In this document: positions 12,090-22,500 of the stretch, in pieces
How positions within the stretch are numbered: the stretch's first letter is position 1
Layout of the letters: each line of letters starts with the position of its first letter
Origin: Isochrysis galbana
Taxonomy: Eukaryota > Haptophyta > Isochrysidales > Isochrysidaceae
Direction of reading: 5' to 3'
Length of the DNA: 64,000 bases
NCBI GenBank assembly: GCA_018136815.1
Contig: CM030936.1
Location: 2,879,079-2,943,078, forward strand
The notes under the pieces: generated by a model
What the model was told of the DNA's origin: nothing
The model's database searches: none
What the model saw: the letters and a program-made list of their open reading frames with translations, nothing else
Made by a program: the position numbers and the translations under genes

Positions 12090-12336
12090 TAATAAAACAT
12101 CTGAAGATTCGGCGGGCTACTCACGCTAGCGCTATACGGGTCTACGTACTCACGGTACTCACTCACGACATCGCTTATACCCCAGTTTACTCACTCCCTT
12201 ACTTACACCACCCCCTTCATTCCTTTGTCTTTGGTATCGGGGGGGGGGGGGGGGACGTGCACTACAACGGGCCAAGTGCAAGGGGTGGGCTGGGGCAGAC
12301 CCGCTGGTGTGGTGTTCCTCATAATCGCCTGTTGCG
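12090..12336 (-). repeat. Dispersed repeat family R1, inverted copy
   Basis: Reverse complement of the R1 copy at 34752-35016. Shared blocks are the CTTCAGA motif near the 3' end, the CACTCACG..ATCGCTTATACCCC block, CCTTTGTCTTTGGTATCG, and GGTCTGCCCCAGCCC..TGGCCCGTTGTAGTGC. Divergence suggests an old insertion. A younger element (12337-12656) has inserted at its end. Confidence 0.6.
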
Positions 12337-12656
12337 ACCCCTCGCCGTGAACCGCCCACCAACCAACAACAGGCCTTAGTCACACTGACCGCAACCGCTT
12401 GACACCCAACACAAGAAACGGATACACATCAGCCGGTAGCCCGACGGCACAGGAGGAAGGAGGAAGGTGAGAAACAGACCGTCGAGAATCGGCACACACC
12501 GTCTGCCACTGGAAACCCACTACACCCAGGCCCTAGGTAGAGCACGAGGGGACGAGCCGCAAGGCAGGTGGAGGGGGAGTGAAAGGAAGCGGGCGAGGCT
12601 GCGGAGATACTGTGCAAGGTCGCGCGCGCGGCAAGATTATTAAGAAGTTTTTTTTT
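12337..12656 (+). mobile_element. SINE-like retroposon with perfect 17-bp target-site duplication
   Basis: A 320-bp segment is bounded by an exact direct repeat of CATAATCGCCTGTTGCG at 12320-12336 and 12657-12673. Its plus-strand 3' end reads AAGAAG followed by eight T, like the 3' end of family R1. There is no open reading frame of note. A long perfect target duplication with a homopolymer tail is the signature of target-primed reverse transcription, hence a non-autonomous retroposon. The T-tail could also act as a pol III stop. I did not find convincing A and B boxes. Confidence 0.6.
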
Positions 12657-12967
12657 CATAATCGCCTGTTGCGTGTGACACTTCGTGCCCCGGGAGGTCT
12701 CGCGCCCCCTCTTCTCGCGTTCTTTTCAACCATCGCCGCTAAGACCCGTAACAGGTTTGATTTTAGCAATCTGGATATCTGGATGGAGTTCAGATTTGGT
12801 ATCCAGATAGTATCCAGATACCTCTGCAGCTCATTAGGAATATCCAGATAGATACTGATAGTCGGGCAGACATGTCAGTTATGCCAGATATTCGGAATAT
12901 CCGATATCCGGGTATCAGAAACTTATTCTTATTCCCCCGGCCACCTTAACTACCTTAAATAGATCGG

Positions 12968-13488
12968 CGCCCCTCCGCCACCGTCGCCTCCACCGCCCTC
13001 ACCGCCGCCTCCCTCACCGCCACCGCCTTCACCGCTTCACCGCCGCCTCGCTTGCCACCGCCGCCTTCGCCGCCGCCTCCCTCGCCACCGCCGCCTTCGC
13101 CGCCGCCGCCTTCACCGCCGCCGCCTTCGCCGCCGCCGCCGTCACCACCGCCTCCCTCGCCGCCACTGCCTTCACCGCCGCCTCCCTCACCACCGCCTCC
13201 ATCACCGCCGCCTCCCTCACCTCCGCCGCCCTCAACACCGCCGCCGTCTCCGCCACCACCATCACCACATCACCACCGCCTCCCTCACCGCCGCCGCCTT
13301 CTCCCCCGCCTCCCTCCCCGCCACCGCCTTCACCGCCACCGCCCTCCCTTCCACCGCCTTCACCACCGCCTTCACCACCGCCTTCACCACCGCCGCCCTC
13401 GCCTCCGCCTCCCTCACCGCCGCCTCCCTCACCGCCGCCTCCCTCACCGCCGCCTCCCTCACCGCCGCCTCCCTCACCGCCGTAACCG
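12968..13488 (+). repeat. Pro-Ser minisatellite (CCGCCTCCCTCA-type)
   Basis: About 520 bp of imperfect 12-15 bp units. On the plus strand one frame encodes PPPPSPPPPSP for more than 70 residues before degrading. It resembles the minus-strand tract at 5815-6345. No flanking coding sequence joins it convincingly, so I annotate it as a repeat, not a gene. Confidence 0.7.
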
Positions 13489-13489
13489 T

Positions 13490-13690
13490 AACGGTAAAAA
13501 TAAAAATCAAATCTTCGAATTTCGAGACGAAAATCGGCGGACCAGGATTTGAGCCCAGGGAGAATCCGAATCTGCACGCCTTGAGTGACCAAGACGAATA
13601 TAGATATAGAAGACGATATAACGACGAAGGCACGTACCCATGCCGAACGAAATATTCATGCCGCCAGGAGGCCTGAATACAACAGGGGAA
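13490..13690 (-). repeat. Dispersed repeat R4 with a box-B-like core
   Basis: Shares interrupted identity with 60300-60510: AAATTCGAAT, AAATTTCGAGAC, GAATCCGAATCTG, ATATTCATGCC and a trailing GAATACAACA occur in the same order. Read on the minus strand, GGCTCAAATCC fits a tRNA/pol III B box with one mismatch, preceded by ACTCAAGG. No acceptor or anticodon stem forms, so this is at best a tRNA-derived repeat and not a tRNA gene. Confidence 0.4.
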
Positions 13691-14341
13691 GGGAAAGAGT
13701 TGGAGTTGGGGGGAGGGATGCTAAGGGCAGTGGTGATAGTGAAGGGAAATCCCGTAAATAGTAGGTGTGTAGCCCAGATTCTTCAGATTTTTTTTTTCTC
13801 GTCACCGACGAGAAGGAGCGCGCCCGCGAGCTCGGGCGGGTGTGGTGACAGCAGCTGCTCCCGTATGGCGTTCACGTCTCGGATGGCGTCTTTTGGTGGT
13901 GGGAATTCGTACCTGGGCGCGCGCCCGGCGACTCTCCCGGCGTCGAGAGCGGCGGCACGAGGATGAAGTCCGACGTGGCCTCCGCTGACGACGGGACGGT
14001 GGACGGGGCGGTTGCGAGAGCGGACATGAGTCGATGAGCTCGATAAGATGACCAAGTGTGCTGGTGCGGGCGAGCGGGGCGCGTGAGCGTGTGAGCGTCG
14101 AACAGTGGGAAGTGTGCGTTCCCTTTTCTCCGGTCAATGCGCCCTCTCGCTTACTCCGTCGCTGTTCACTAGGAGTACATACGTACATACCGCAAAACTA
14201 AAGCCTACTATTTCCTCCCCCCCCCCCCCCCCGAAAGGTATCGTATGTGGGGGGAAGCAGTACTTTTTTGGCAGAAGATGTGGTCGACCTGGCCTGGCTA
14301 GCTGGCAGGTTCCGCATCTCAACTCTCTCTCCACCTCCGAA

Positions 14342-14374
<33 letters not shown>

Positions 14375-14961
14375 GCGAGATCTCTCTCCTCACACATCGC
14401 TCTCCCCCTCTAACCTCTCTTTCTCTCTGCTTCTCCCCCCTACAAGACTTCTGCAGTCACTCCCTCCTCCTCTCCCTCCGTCTCCCTCTCTGTCTTCTTC
14501 CTCTCCCTCTTCTTGTGCTTCCTGTCTCTATCCCTTGCCCACCCCTCCTCGCCCTCTCTCTCGGGGCCCCCCACTCGGCCCCCAAGAGAGAGAGAGAGAG
14601 AGGAGCACACCTGCTAGACTGTGGGTCCTCCCTTCCCCCTCTCTCTCTCCATCCAAGGGATAGGAGAAAAGTTCTCTAGAACATCTCTCTTTTCTTCTCT
14701 CTCTTCTACTTGATCTACTCTGCTCCCCCCTCGAGTCTCCCCTCTCTCTCTGTTTCTCTCTCTCCCCCTCGCCGCGAGCCGCAGCACACACATAAACACC
14801 CACAAAGACTAAGTCCTCTCGTGACCCTCGCTCCCCTTCACCCTCTCTCCTGCGCCTACCCCCCCTCCTCCCCTCCCCTTTCCCCCCGCCCCCCCCCCCT
14901 CCCCCCGCCCCGCGCGCCCGCGCCCCACCTACCCACCCACCCCCTCGCGCACCGAGGCCGG
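13691..14961. other. Intergenic and 5' flank of the HSF gene, homopolymer-rich
   Basis: Holds an R1-like end at about 13770-13800 (AGATTCTTCAGA then T-run), a run of 32 G at 14342-14373, and about 500 bp of CT-rich DNA immediately upstream of the HSF start codon. The CT-rich DNA probably covers the HSF promoter and 5' leader. The minus-strand ORFs over this region are Glu/Arg/Gly-rich artefacts of it. Confidence 0.45.
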
Positions 14962-16416
14962 ATGGAGGGCTCCTCGTCGATCGCGACTGGCCAGCCAAAG
15001 CCCTTCCTCGCCAAGCTCTACAAGATGGTCGACGAGGAGGACACCAACGAGATTGTCGCGTGGACCCAGGCGGGGGATGCTCTAATTGTGCTCGACCCGG
15101 AGGCTTTTGCGCAGAAGCTGCTCCCGCTGCACTTCAAGCACAACAATTTCTCCTCGTTCGTCCGTCAGCTCAACACCTACGGCTTCTCCAAGGTGCAGAT
15201 ATCCCGGCACGAGCGGGCGCGCACACTCTGCACCGGTGCTCACTCCGCGAGCGACCTTTTGTCCGCAGATCGACCCCGACGCATGGATCTTTGCGCATGT
15301 GCACTTCCGCCGCGGTGCATATGATGAGCTCACCCAGATACAGCGGAAGAGCTCGCATCGCACCACTAATCCAAAGCCAGGTGATAATTCCTGGAGCATG
15401 CGCCACGCAAGCGTGCAAGGATCAAGTTGCGCGCAGGCACCCCTACTCCTTGCTCTACTCCTGAAACTTATGGCGTGTTCCGGCCGCCCCTGGTGCTCAG
15501 ACGGCAATCTCATGCTTGATCCTCTCGGGACAGGCCATGCTGGGGCCTCCGAGATGGGCCCACAGGAGGCTGCGATGCGTGCGGAGCTTGAATCCATTCG
15601 GCAGTATCACACAAATATGGCGGCCCGAATCAGAGAGCTGTCTAACCAGTTGGAGGCTACGCGCGAGCAACAGGCTAACACGAGGAATTCGGTCGGCAAA
15701 ATCCTGACTTTCCTCTCGCAAGTCTACCACGCACACACGCAGAACGGCATAGCACCGGCGGGGCTGCTCGCCAACATTGCGCCCATCACAGAGAACAAGC
15801 CGATGGACAGCCTCGTCTCTGCCAGCCCACCTTCTGACCTGGGCCTCCAGCCGATTGTTGAGCCCACGCCGGCCCGCCCAATGAAGCGAGCGCGAATTGA
15901 GGACGCCGAGCCTAGATCGTCTGATGACGTCGCCATATCGGAGCTGGCTGATCTCTCGTCGATGCCGCCGCCGCCTATGGTGAAGCCCCAACGCAGCCTC
16001 GGAGCCGAAGCTGCGCGCGCGCTCCCCTACGACATGCAGGTGTGCGCGATGGCGAGAAGGCAATGCGCCCATGGGCCAGCGCTTGCAGACTTGGCAATCG
16101 CTTCCTCACGAGGGCGGCGCCGACATTTAGCGAAAGTGTGCTCGGAGACTCTCAACATATGCACACCATATCGCAACATGTGCACACCATATCCAATTCT
16201 GGCTTACGCTGTCCTCCTTCCTGTCATCAGAATGCGGCGCTGGAGCTTGCTGGCAATAGTCAACTGCCTGATGAGGTTATGAAGCGCATGCAGAGCGACT
16301 CCAACATCGACTTGGATAATATGGATGCTGCTGACCTCGAAAATTTCCTGTGGGACTTTCTCGAAACCAATCAGGAGCAAGTGGAAGAGCGCGAGGCGAA
16401 GCTTAGCTCTAGCTAG
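14962..16416 (+). CDS. Heat-shock transcription factor (HSF family)
   Basis: Nuclear DNA-binding protein that activates heat-shock-element promoters. Four exons: 14962-15192, 15269-15380, 15534-16039, 16231-16416, all GT-AG and in phase, giving 344 residues. The HSF-type domain runs from about residue 14 to 105: KPFLAKLYKMVDEEDTNEIV, WTQAGDALIVLDPEAFA, LPLHFKHNNFSSFVRQLNTY and, across intron 1, GFSK|IDPDAWIFAHVHFRRG. Intron 1 at the K|IDPD junction lies inside the DNA-binding domain, a common position in the family. A coiled coil follows (RAELESIRQYHTNMAARI, SNQLEATREQQ), then a Pro-rich linker with KRARIEDAE (possible nuclear signal). The last exon carries DAADLENFLWDFLETNQE, an aromatic/hydrophobic/acidic AHA-like activation motif. 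The start has methionine after a CT-rich leader and begins MEGSSS. Confidence 0.92.
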
Positions 16417-17757
16417 GGACAATTCTTAGGTTCTGTGCCTGCGTGATTCCTCCCCAACCTCATGCCCAAACATTTCAGTGCAGACTGGAAGAAGGTTGCA
16501 CAAGCCTTGCAAGAGAACTCAGAAGGACGCAGACAGCGTTTCCATGTGGCCGTTCGGTAAACCTTCACATTCCACAAGCATGGATTAGCTGTGGCACGTG
16601 CGAGTGGCGCGTACCATTGACGTCGGGCTTTTCAATACGAGTCGGGCGGGAGAAGAACGGTGGAATAGAGGGCTGAACTTGGCTCGTCGTCGATTTTCTT
16701 AGGCTGGCGATACCACGTCGGCGTCGAAACAAACCTCGCATTTATGTCTGTGAAGCTCTGTGATGTGCCGTGCATACATCCGCACGCCGCTCGCCCGCAC
16801 GTTATGTGCAACCATTCCCTACAATCCAGTGGTTCGTCTGTTGTCATGTTAGCGGCTGTTTGGCGCGCTGTTGCGAGGGAAGTCTGTAAACAGTTTGTTC
16901 GTTTGCGCAACGCATGCGCGCATGCATGCTTGACGGGCGATTGTCGACCGGTATGTCATGTGGCTGTCGTATAGGTCCGCTCTTGTCTGCATATAATCAG
17001 CAATCATCCCCTACAAGCGCGACCATGTTAATGTATAATAAGCACTAGCATTGTCGGCCCGTCATACAGCGCATGTCGCATGTCATGAGCATGCGGTTCA
17101 TCAGAGACTAAAACCTCGTGTTCGGTTTTTTTCTCCGGTCCCCCCTTCCCAAGGGACCCCGAGAGTCTTAGATTTTCTCCTCCCGACCCCCCCCCCCCCT
17201 TCCCCTCCCCCCCCCAACGAAGAGGCGAAGAGGAAGAGGGCGTGGAGGGGCTGGAGGGTTCATTTTTCTTCTTAAGCGCGGCCTTCTCCAATTTCGTTAT
17301 CTCGCTTTCATTCAGGGTCACGGACATGTGACGGATTGGACGTTGCCACACATCCGATTGGCGACGGAGAGGAGGAAGGGTTTGCGGCGGGAGGCGGGAG
17401 GCGCGGCTGGAGGAGGCCCGGATGGGAAGACGGGCTGCACTTCATCTAGAGCTAGACGGCGGGAAGACGGGCTTAACGTTAGTACCACTACTCTCACTAG
17501 CCCGGTACTATCACGACACCCCTTAGCGCACCTGCCCGCACGCCTTGAAGTGGTGGCAAAGGTGCGGGCCATCAAAAGTCCCAGTGCACCACCCGAACAC
17601 GGGGGAAAATTTACCCCCGCATATATACATGTTATATTTACTAGAGTATTCGACCTCCCTCTCCGACCCCCTCTCCGACCCCCTCTCCGACCCCCTCTCC
17701 GACCCCCCCCTCCCCCCCCCCCCCTTCCCCCCCCCCACAGACACTCAATTGCATTGT
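16417..17757. other. Intergenic, no gene seen
   Basis: The 3' flank of HSF is followed by C-rich tracts (17185-17220, 17700-17740) and four tandem CTCCGACCCC units at 17665-17705. Short open frames on both strands are Arg/Pro/Gly-rich and unsupported. Confidence 0.4.
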
Positions 17758-17759
17758 GA

Positions 17760-18762
17760 TCACAACAGGGTGACCTGCACCTTGAGCTTCCTCAGCTGTG
17801 AGAGCATAGGCTGACTCTCCGCGCCAATAGGGTTGCACGAGAGGTTTACTGACGACAACCGAAAGCTCCGCGCGAGCTCGCACAAGTGCTGCACGCCCGC
17901 CGGTCCGATCCGGTTGCGGTCGAGGATGAGCGTATGGGTCCTCCGACACGCTCCTGCCTCAAGCGCACGCGACAGACCATGTCCAAGGCCTCGTCATCGA
18001 GATCCGCATCAGACAGACGCACGGTGGAGCGGTTGGAGGATACACTGAAGGTATCTTTGCCGAGTACGCGCGCCGCAGCGCCCTCGACGAGCAGCGGGCC
18101 AACAGCGACCAATTCGAGGAGGAGGAGGAGGTGCCGGCGCTCACCATCACACCGGTGAGCGCCGGATCTGCCTTGGCGTCTACGCGGACTGGACGATGCG
18201 CCTAAGGTACAAGGGGGAGTGGGTGTGAGGGGGAGCGGTGTGTGAGGCGAGCACCGCAGAGGACGATCGCATCAGGCAGGGGTATGTGCGAGCTCACCTC
18301 GATAATCTGCTTGCACAGCTGGCTGATGCACTTGGCGTTCGAGAAGTTCTTGAGGCGCGGCCGCGCGCGGTCGGCAGCCTCGACGTCAGGGTATTCGACG
18401 ATGATGGGCACCCTATCTTCGTCCGTCTCGCCATCGGACTGACCGCTGAGCGCCGGGCGGTCGGCGCACGGATCCCTCTGAGCCATGAACACATGAGTCT
18501 CCTTGGAGTGATCCGTGGGGGCGCGCAGCACGTGGCCGTTCTGCTCGAACGCGGCCCACGCCTCCTCCCACCCCTCGACGTCTGGACGGAAGCAGCCGGG
18601 GACCTGCGTGCGCCGTGCGCGTGGGTCCAGCTTCCGCCGCGACGTAAGCGGTCGCCACTTGCTTCCCACTGCCACCGCGTTTGGCCACGGCCTCTGCTCC
18701 TCTGGGAGGAGCGGGAGGTCCTTGAAGGTCTTGGGGGGGCCAATGGGTGTCTGCTCCGCCAT
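17760..18762 (-). CDS. Leucine-rich-repeat (RNI-type) protein
   Basis: The last exon (17760 to about 18050) encodes STVRLSDADLDDEALDMV, then THTLILDRNRIGPAGVQHLC and SSVNLSCNPIGAESQ, typical 28-residue ribonuclease-inhibitor-like repeats, and ends KVQVTLL-stop at 17760-17762. A frame change between DDEALDMVCR and LEAGACRRTHTLI near 17965 would be healed by one extra G. The first exon (18298-18762) starts MAEQTPIGPPKTFKDLPLLP and ends at a GTGAGC donor (18292-18297). The join between exons is not resolved, because the obvious acceptor does not match the phase. The plus strand opposite the linker also reads protein-like (FAEYARRSALDEQRANSDQF), which I take as chance. Role probably protein-protein interaction. 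Confidence 0.5.
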
Positions 18763-19536
18763 GGGAGCGACGTGCCCACGCTTACTTCAGGCAAGGCACA
18801 CTTTCCTATGAGAATTCCTCCTCTTCCTCGCCGTCTTTCATTGGGGAGGTGATGTGGTTCGAGTTATCACGTATTTCTGTGTTTTTATTAATGTAACATA
18901 ATGGCTCCTTCTCCTCGCCACCCAACACCCCGCCCCCCCTCCGCCAGCAAGAAAATGTCTGCCAGCCGGAAGGCCGCGGCGCAGGGACATTCGGGAAAAA
19001 TATGGCCACCTCTTTCCTACCGTAACGCGTCCCTTATCATCTTTACCAGGGGGGTCCTCCATTCTCTCGCTTCTAAAAGCAGTCAAAAACGAAGCAGCCA
19101 TTTGCATGCTACGCCCCCGGCAGTAAAGAGTTGAAAGTGAAACTCCCGCATGCAGCATGCATCATTGTTTCAGCAACATTTACTGGCAAACAAGTAGCAA
19201 GCCGCCCCCTCATGTCGGGCCCACACATACACATGACTTGCCCGAGAAACGAAATACGCCCAAATGACAAACGATCTCGTATCACGAGAATTGGAATCCC
19301 CAATGCTCCCATGCCTATGCTCAAAAACATCGGGGAGTCTCGCAGGTCAAGATCGATTGATGCTCTCATGCCAGTGCCAATATCAGTGCAACATTGGTGC
19401 ATCGACACAACAACAAAGACAGATGCCCTGAAATAGTTACGGTCCGTCTCAAGTTTTCGACGCAACGTGCTGGGCTTTGCGAATGACCCGGAGAGTGTGC
19501 CACACTGTAACGAGGTCTTCCCCAAAGATTTGCTAT
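18763..19536. other. Intergenic between LRR gene and AROM
   Basis: Likely contains the LRR promoter and the AROM 3' flank. Minus-strand ORFs at 18838-19158 and 19109-19540 have no recognisable motifs and overlap each other; I do not call them genes. Confidence 0.4.
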
Positions 19537-22500
19537 TCAATTGGTGGCGAGAAAGGCGCCGAAGGCCGGTACCGCACCGAAATTAACCTGGGCGAGGTGC
19601 GCAGTGAGCGCAGTCAGGATGGCGTGCTTCGGTGCCTTGCGTCCTGTCCATGTCTCACATTGAGCGTACGCCTGCTCTGCCAACATCTCGATTCCCTCAA
19701 AGGCTACACAACCTGTTCGACGGGCCGCCTCGAGTAGCGGAGTTTCGCGGGGCATGTAAGCGGCATCAAGAACCACCGGTGCGAACTTGGTCAATAATTC
19801 ATCGGACGGGGACACGCCCGCGGCTCCGGGGATGCACGAGACAATAAGGTGGATTGCAGACAACTTGCCAAGTGCTGCATCGAGGTCGCCCGAGAGTGCG
19901 ATACCACTGAAGGCGGAGGCAAGAGCATCAGCCTTCTCTTTGGTCCTGTTGAAAACGTGGAGCTCCACCACACCAAGCTGGCGCAAAGCATAGCACGCAG
20001 CACGCGCGGTGCCACCAGCACCCAGCACGAGAGCGGTTGCCTTCTCGGGCACGCCTCCTCGGCGCGTGTTGAGGCCCCTTACTAGCAGATTGCGAATCCC
20101 CACCCAATCAGTATTGTCAGCCAGCAAGCGGCCGTCAGCTGCGCGCGTAAGAGTGTTGAGCGCGCCAATGGCACTCGCTGACTCCGAAAGTTCGTCGACA
20201 TGGGGCATCAACGCCTCCTTCAAGGGGATAGTCACGGAGCCGCCACCAAAAGAGGGTTCGCTGATCGTCTTCAGAGCTACCTGAACGTCATCTGTCTCGA
20301 TCTTGGAGTATGCATGCGCCGTGCCGTTAGCCAAGAATCCCGCGTTATGGATGACGGGAGAGGGCGAATGGGTAATGGGCTTTCCGAAAAGGTAAAACTG
20401 CTTGCCTTCCATATACCCCAAAGAACCCCGAGATGAAGTTATATCTGCCACGGAAAGCTGGCCGGGGGCGGCAACGCTAGGCAACGCTGGGTGCGTCACG
20501 GGGGTCATCACCAGATTGAGCACGCGCGACATGCGGCCGGACGACCCCATGGCAAGCGCAATGTGCGGGATGGGGAGCGCCGCCGCCGCCGCCGCCGCGT
20601 GTACGTGGAGTGCATGTGCGGGTTCGGTGGCGGTACCGACGAATTTAGCGACGGCGGCGGCTCCTTCAAATGTTGTGGCATGCAACGATTTGATGATCTC
20701 AGCAGTCGAAGGCATCGGCCCAAGGTCGTGGTGGGAACCGACAATCTGGATGCCTAAGCGCGAGGCCCGTGCAACAAGAGCGCGCATGTCGACGCTATCA
20801 CGACTTGCCTCTAGATCGAGCATCTCGACGCCAGCGCGAAGGCCGACCTCACAGAGCCGAAGATATTCGGAATCTGAACCCTCAAACTTGCCACCCTCGG
20901 CCTTAGATCGGATCGTATAAAGAATAGGAAGGTTGCCACACTGTTTTCGTAGCAGTGCAAGGTATCGCCGGATGTCGTCCCTGGCGGTGGATGCAAGGAG
21001 GTCAACACGCATCTCCACCATATCGCATCCCTCGAAGATGGCAGGAAGCAGCGGAGAGCTCGGCGAGAGCGTCGGGTTGGTAAGAGAGAGAAAAAAGGTA
21101 TGCGGACGGGCGAGGGCCAGAGGAGGTCTAGTGCCCATGATACGAGAGAGCAGGTCGGCGAGCTGTGCCTCTGGCTCTTTAAAGTCAGTTTCTCCCTGGG
21201 CGATGAGTAGGTCAAGATCTGACACCTCGTCGTACAATGCTGCGCGTTTCGCGTACACCTCAGCAGGAGGTGTGCCTAAGTCAGGTCGTGACCCGTCTCC
21301 ACGCAAGTAAGCCTCGATATCCTCAATCGGTTTGACAGCCTGCACTACTGGCCAGTGGGCCGCGAGGAGTTTGCGGGCCGCTGGCGTTTCAACGATGCCA
21401 CCTCCAGTGGCAATGACAGTGCAGTTGGGCTTCTTGCGCAGAGTCTCCTTGAGCAGCGCCGCTTCGCGCTCCCGAAAGACTGGCCATCCATGCTCCTCGA
21501 CTGTCTTCAGTATCGCGCCGTGTTTGCTTGTGTAAACCGCGTCCAGGTCGATGAACTCGAACCCGAGCGCTCTGGCCGCCGCAGCTCCAAGATGGGTCTT
21601 TCCTGCTCCACGCATGCCGACGAGTACGATGCTTGGCTTCGCCGCTGGGGCAGACCCACGGGTAGGGGCGGCCCGTGGGACACCATAGACTAGCCCAAGC
21701 TTGGAGTTCATCGTGGCCCAGAACTCCGGGAAGGTCTTGTCGACGCAATCCTTCTGTCCAATAGTGATGCCGGCCAGGCGAGCGCCAAGGACTGCGAAGG
21801 ACATGGCAATACGGTGGTCGTTGTGGCATGCAATCTCGGCGGGAGTGGGCACGAACGTTGCTGGATCCACTCCCTTCACCCACATCCCGTCCTCGAGCTC
21901 GCCCGCTTCGATGCCAAGTTTGCCTAGCTCGGTGCACATAACCTGTAGCATGGAGAATGAGGCAAGTGGATCAAGCCATGAGGGCATGGCAGCACGCACT
22001 CACGCACGTGGTGCACAGGCATAGTATTGCTCTGGGGATAGCGCGAATGTGGGACTTGAAGCGTCCGCAAATGTGTGCGAGCGACCGAGCTCCAGTCTAG
22101 CGCACCTCTATCCGATTGCATTCCTTCACTCGCTGATTGGCGATTCCGGTGACGCGCGACGTGCCCTCGGCGGTTGCCATAACTGCAATTGCAGTCATGA
22201 AGGCATCAGTCAATGGCTCCATGTCGACGTCAATGGCTTTGAGCCGCTCGCCCTTCTTGGGGCCCGTGACGGTCGTGCTGTTGGCCGTCTGCTCCACTTT
22301 GCAGCCCATGTCACGGAGCAGCAATGCAAATGCGGCGTCTCCCTGGATGGATTCTTGGCCCACGGTCTCGGCAGTGACAGTTCCACCAGTGATGGCGGCG
22401 ATCGCCAAGGGGTACGTGGCTGACGAGGCGTCGCATTCCACCTGCACCTTTGCCGGATTGCTGTACGCCTTCTTCGGTACCTTGTAGACGAGATCTCCCT

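Noticed and set aside
13052-13552. 166-residue Pro-rich protein as a bona fide gene
   Set aside because: The frame is pure minisatellite with no promoter, signal peptide or conserved flank, so it was annotated as a repeat.
14205-14380. Gene calls across the C16 and G32 tracts
   Set aside because: Homopolymer lengths are unreliable, so any frame crossing them is arbitrary.
17880-18170. Plus-strand frame with FAEYARRSALDEQRANSDQF as a gene
   Set aside because: It lies opposite the LRR gene, lacks a start and stops nearby. The LRR repeats on the minus strand are far stronger evidence.
19109-19540. 143-codon minus ORF next to AROM as a separate gene
   Set aside because: No motif, no plausible signal. 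It overlaps the AROM stop region and another unsupported frame; more likely 3' untranslated sequence.
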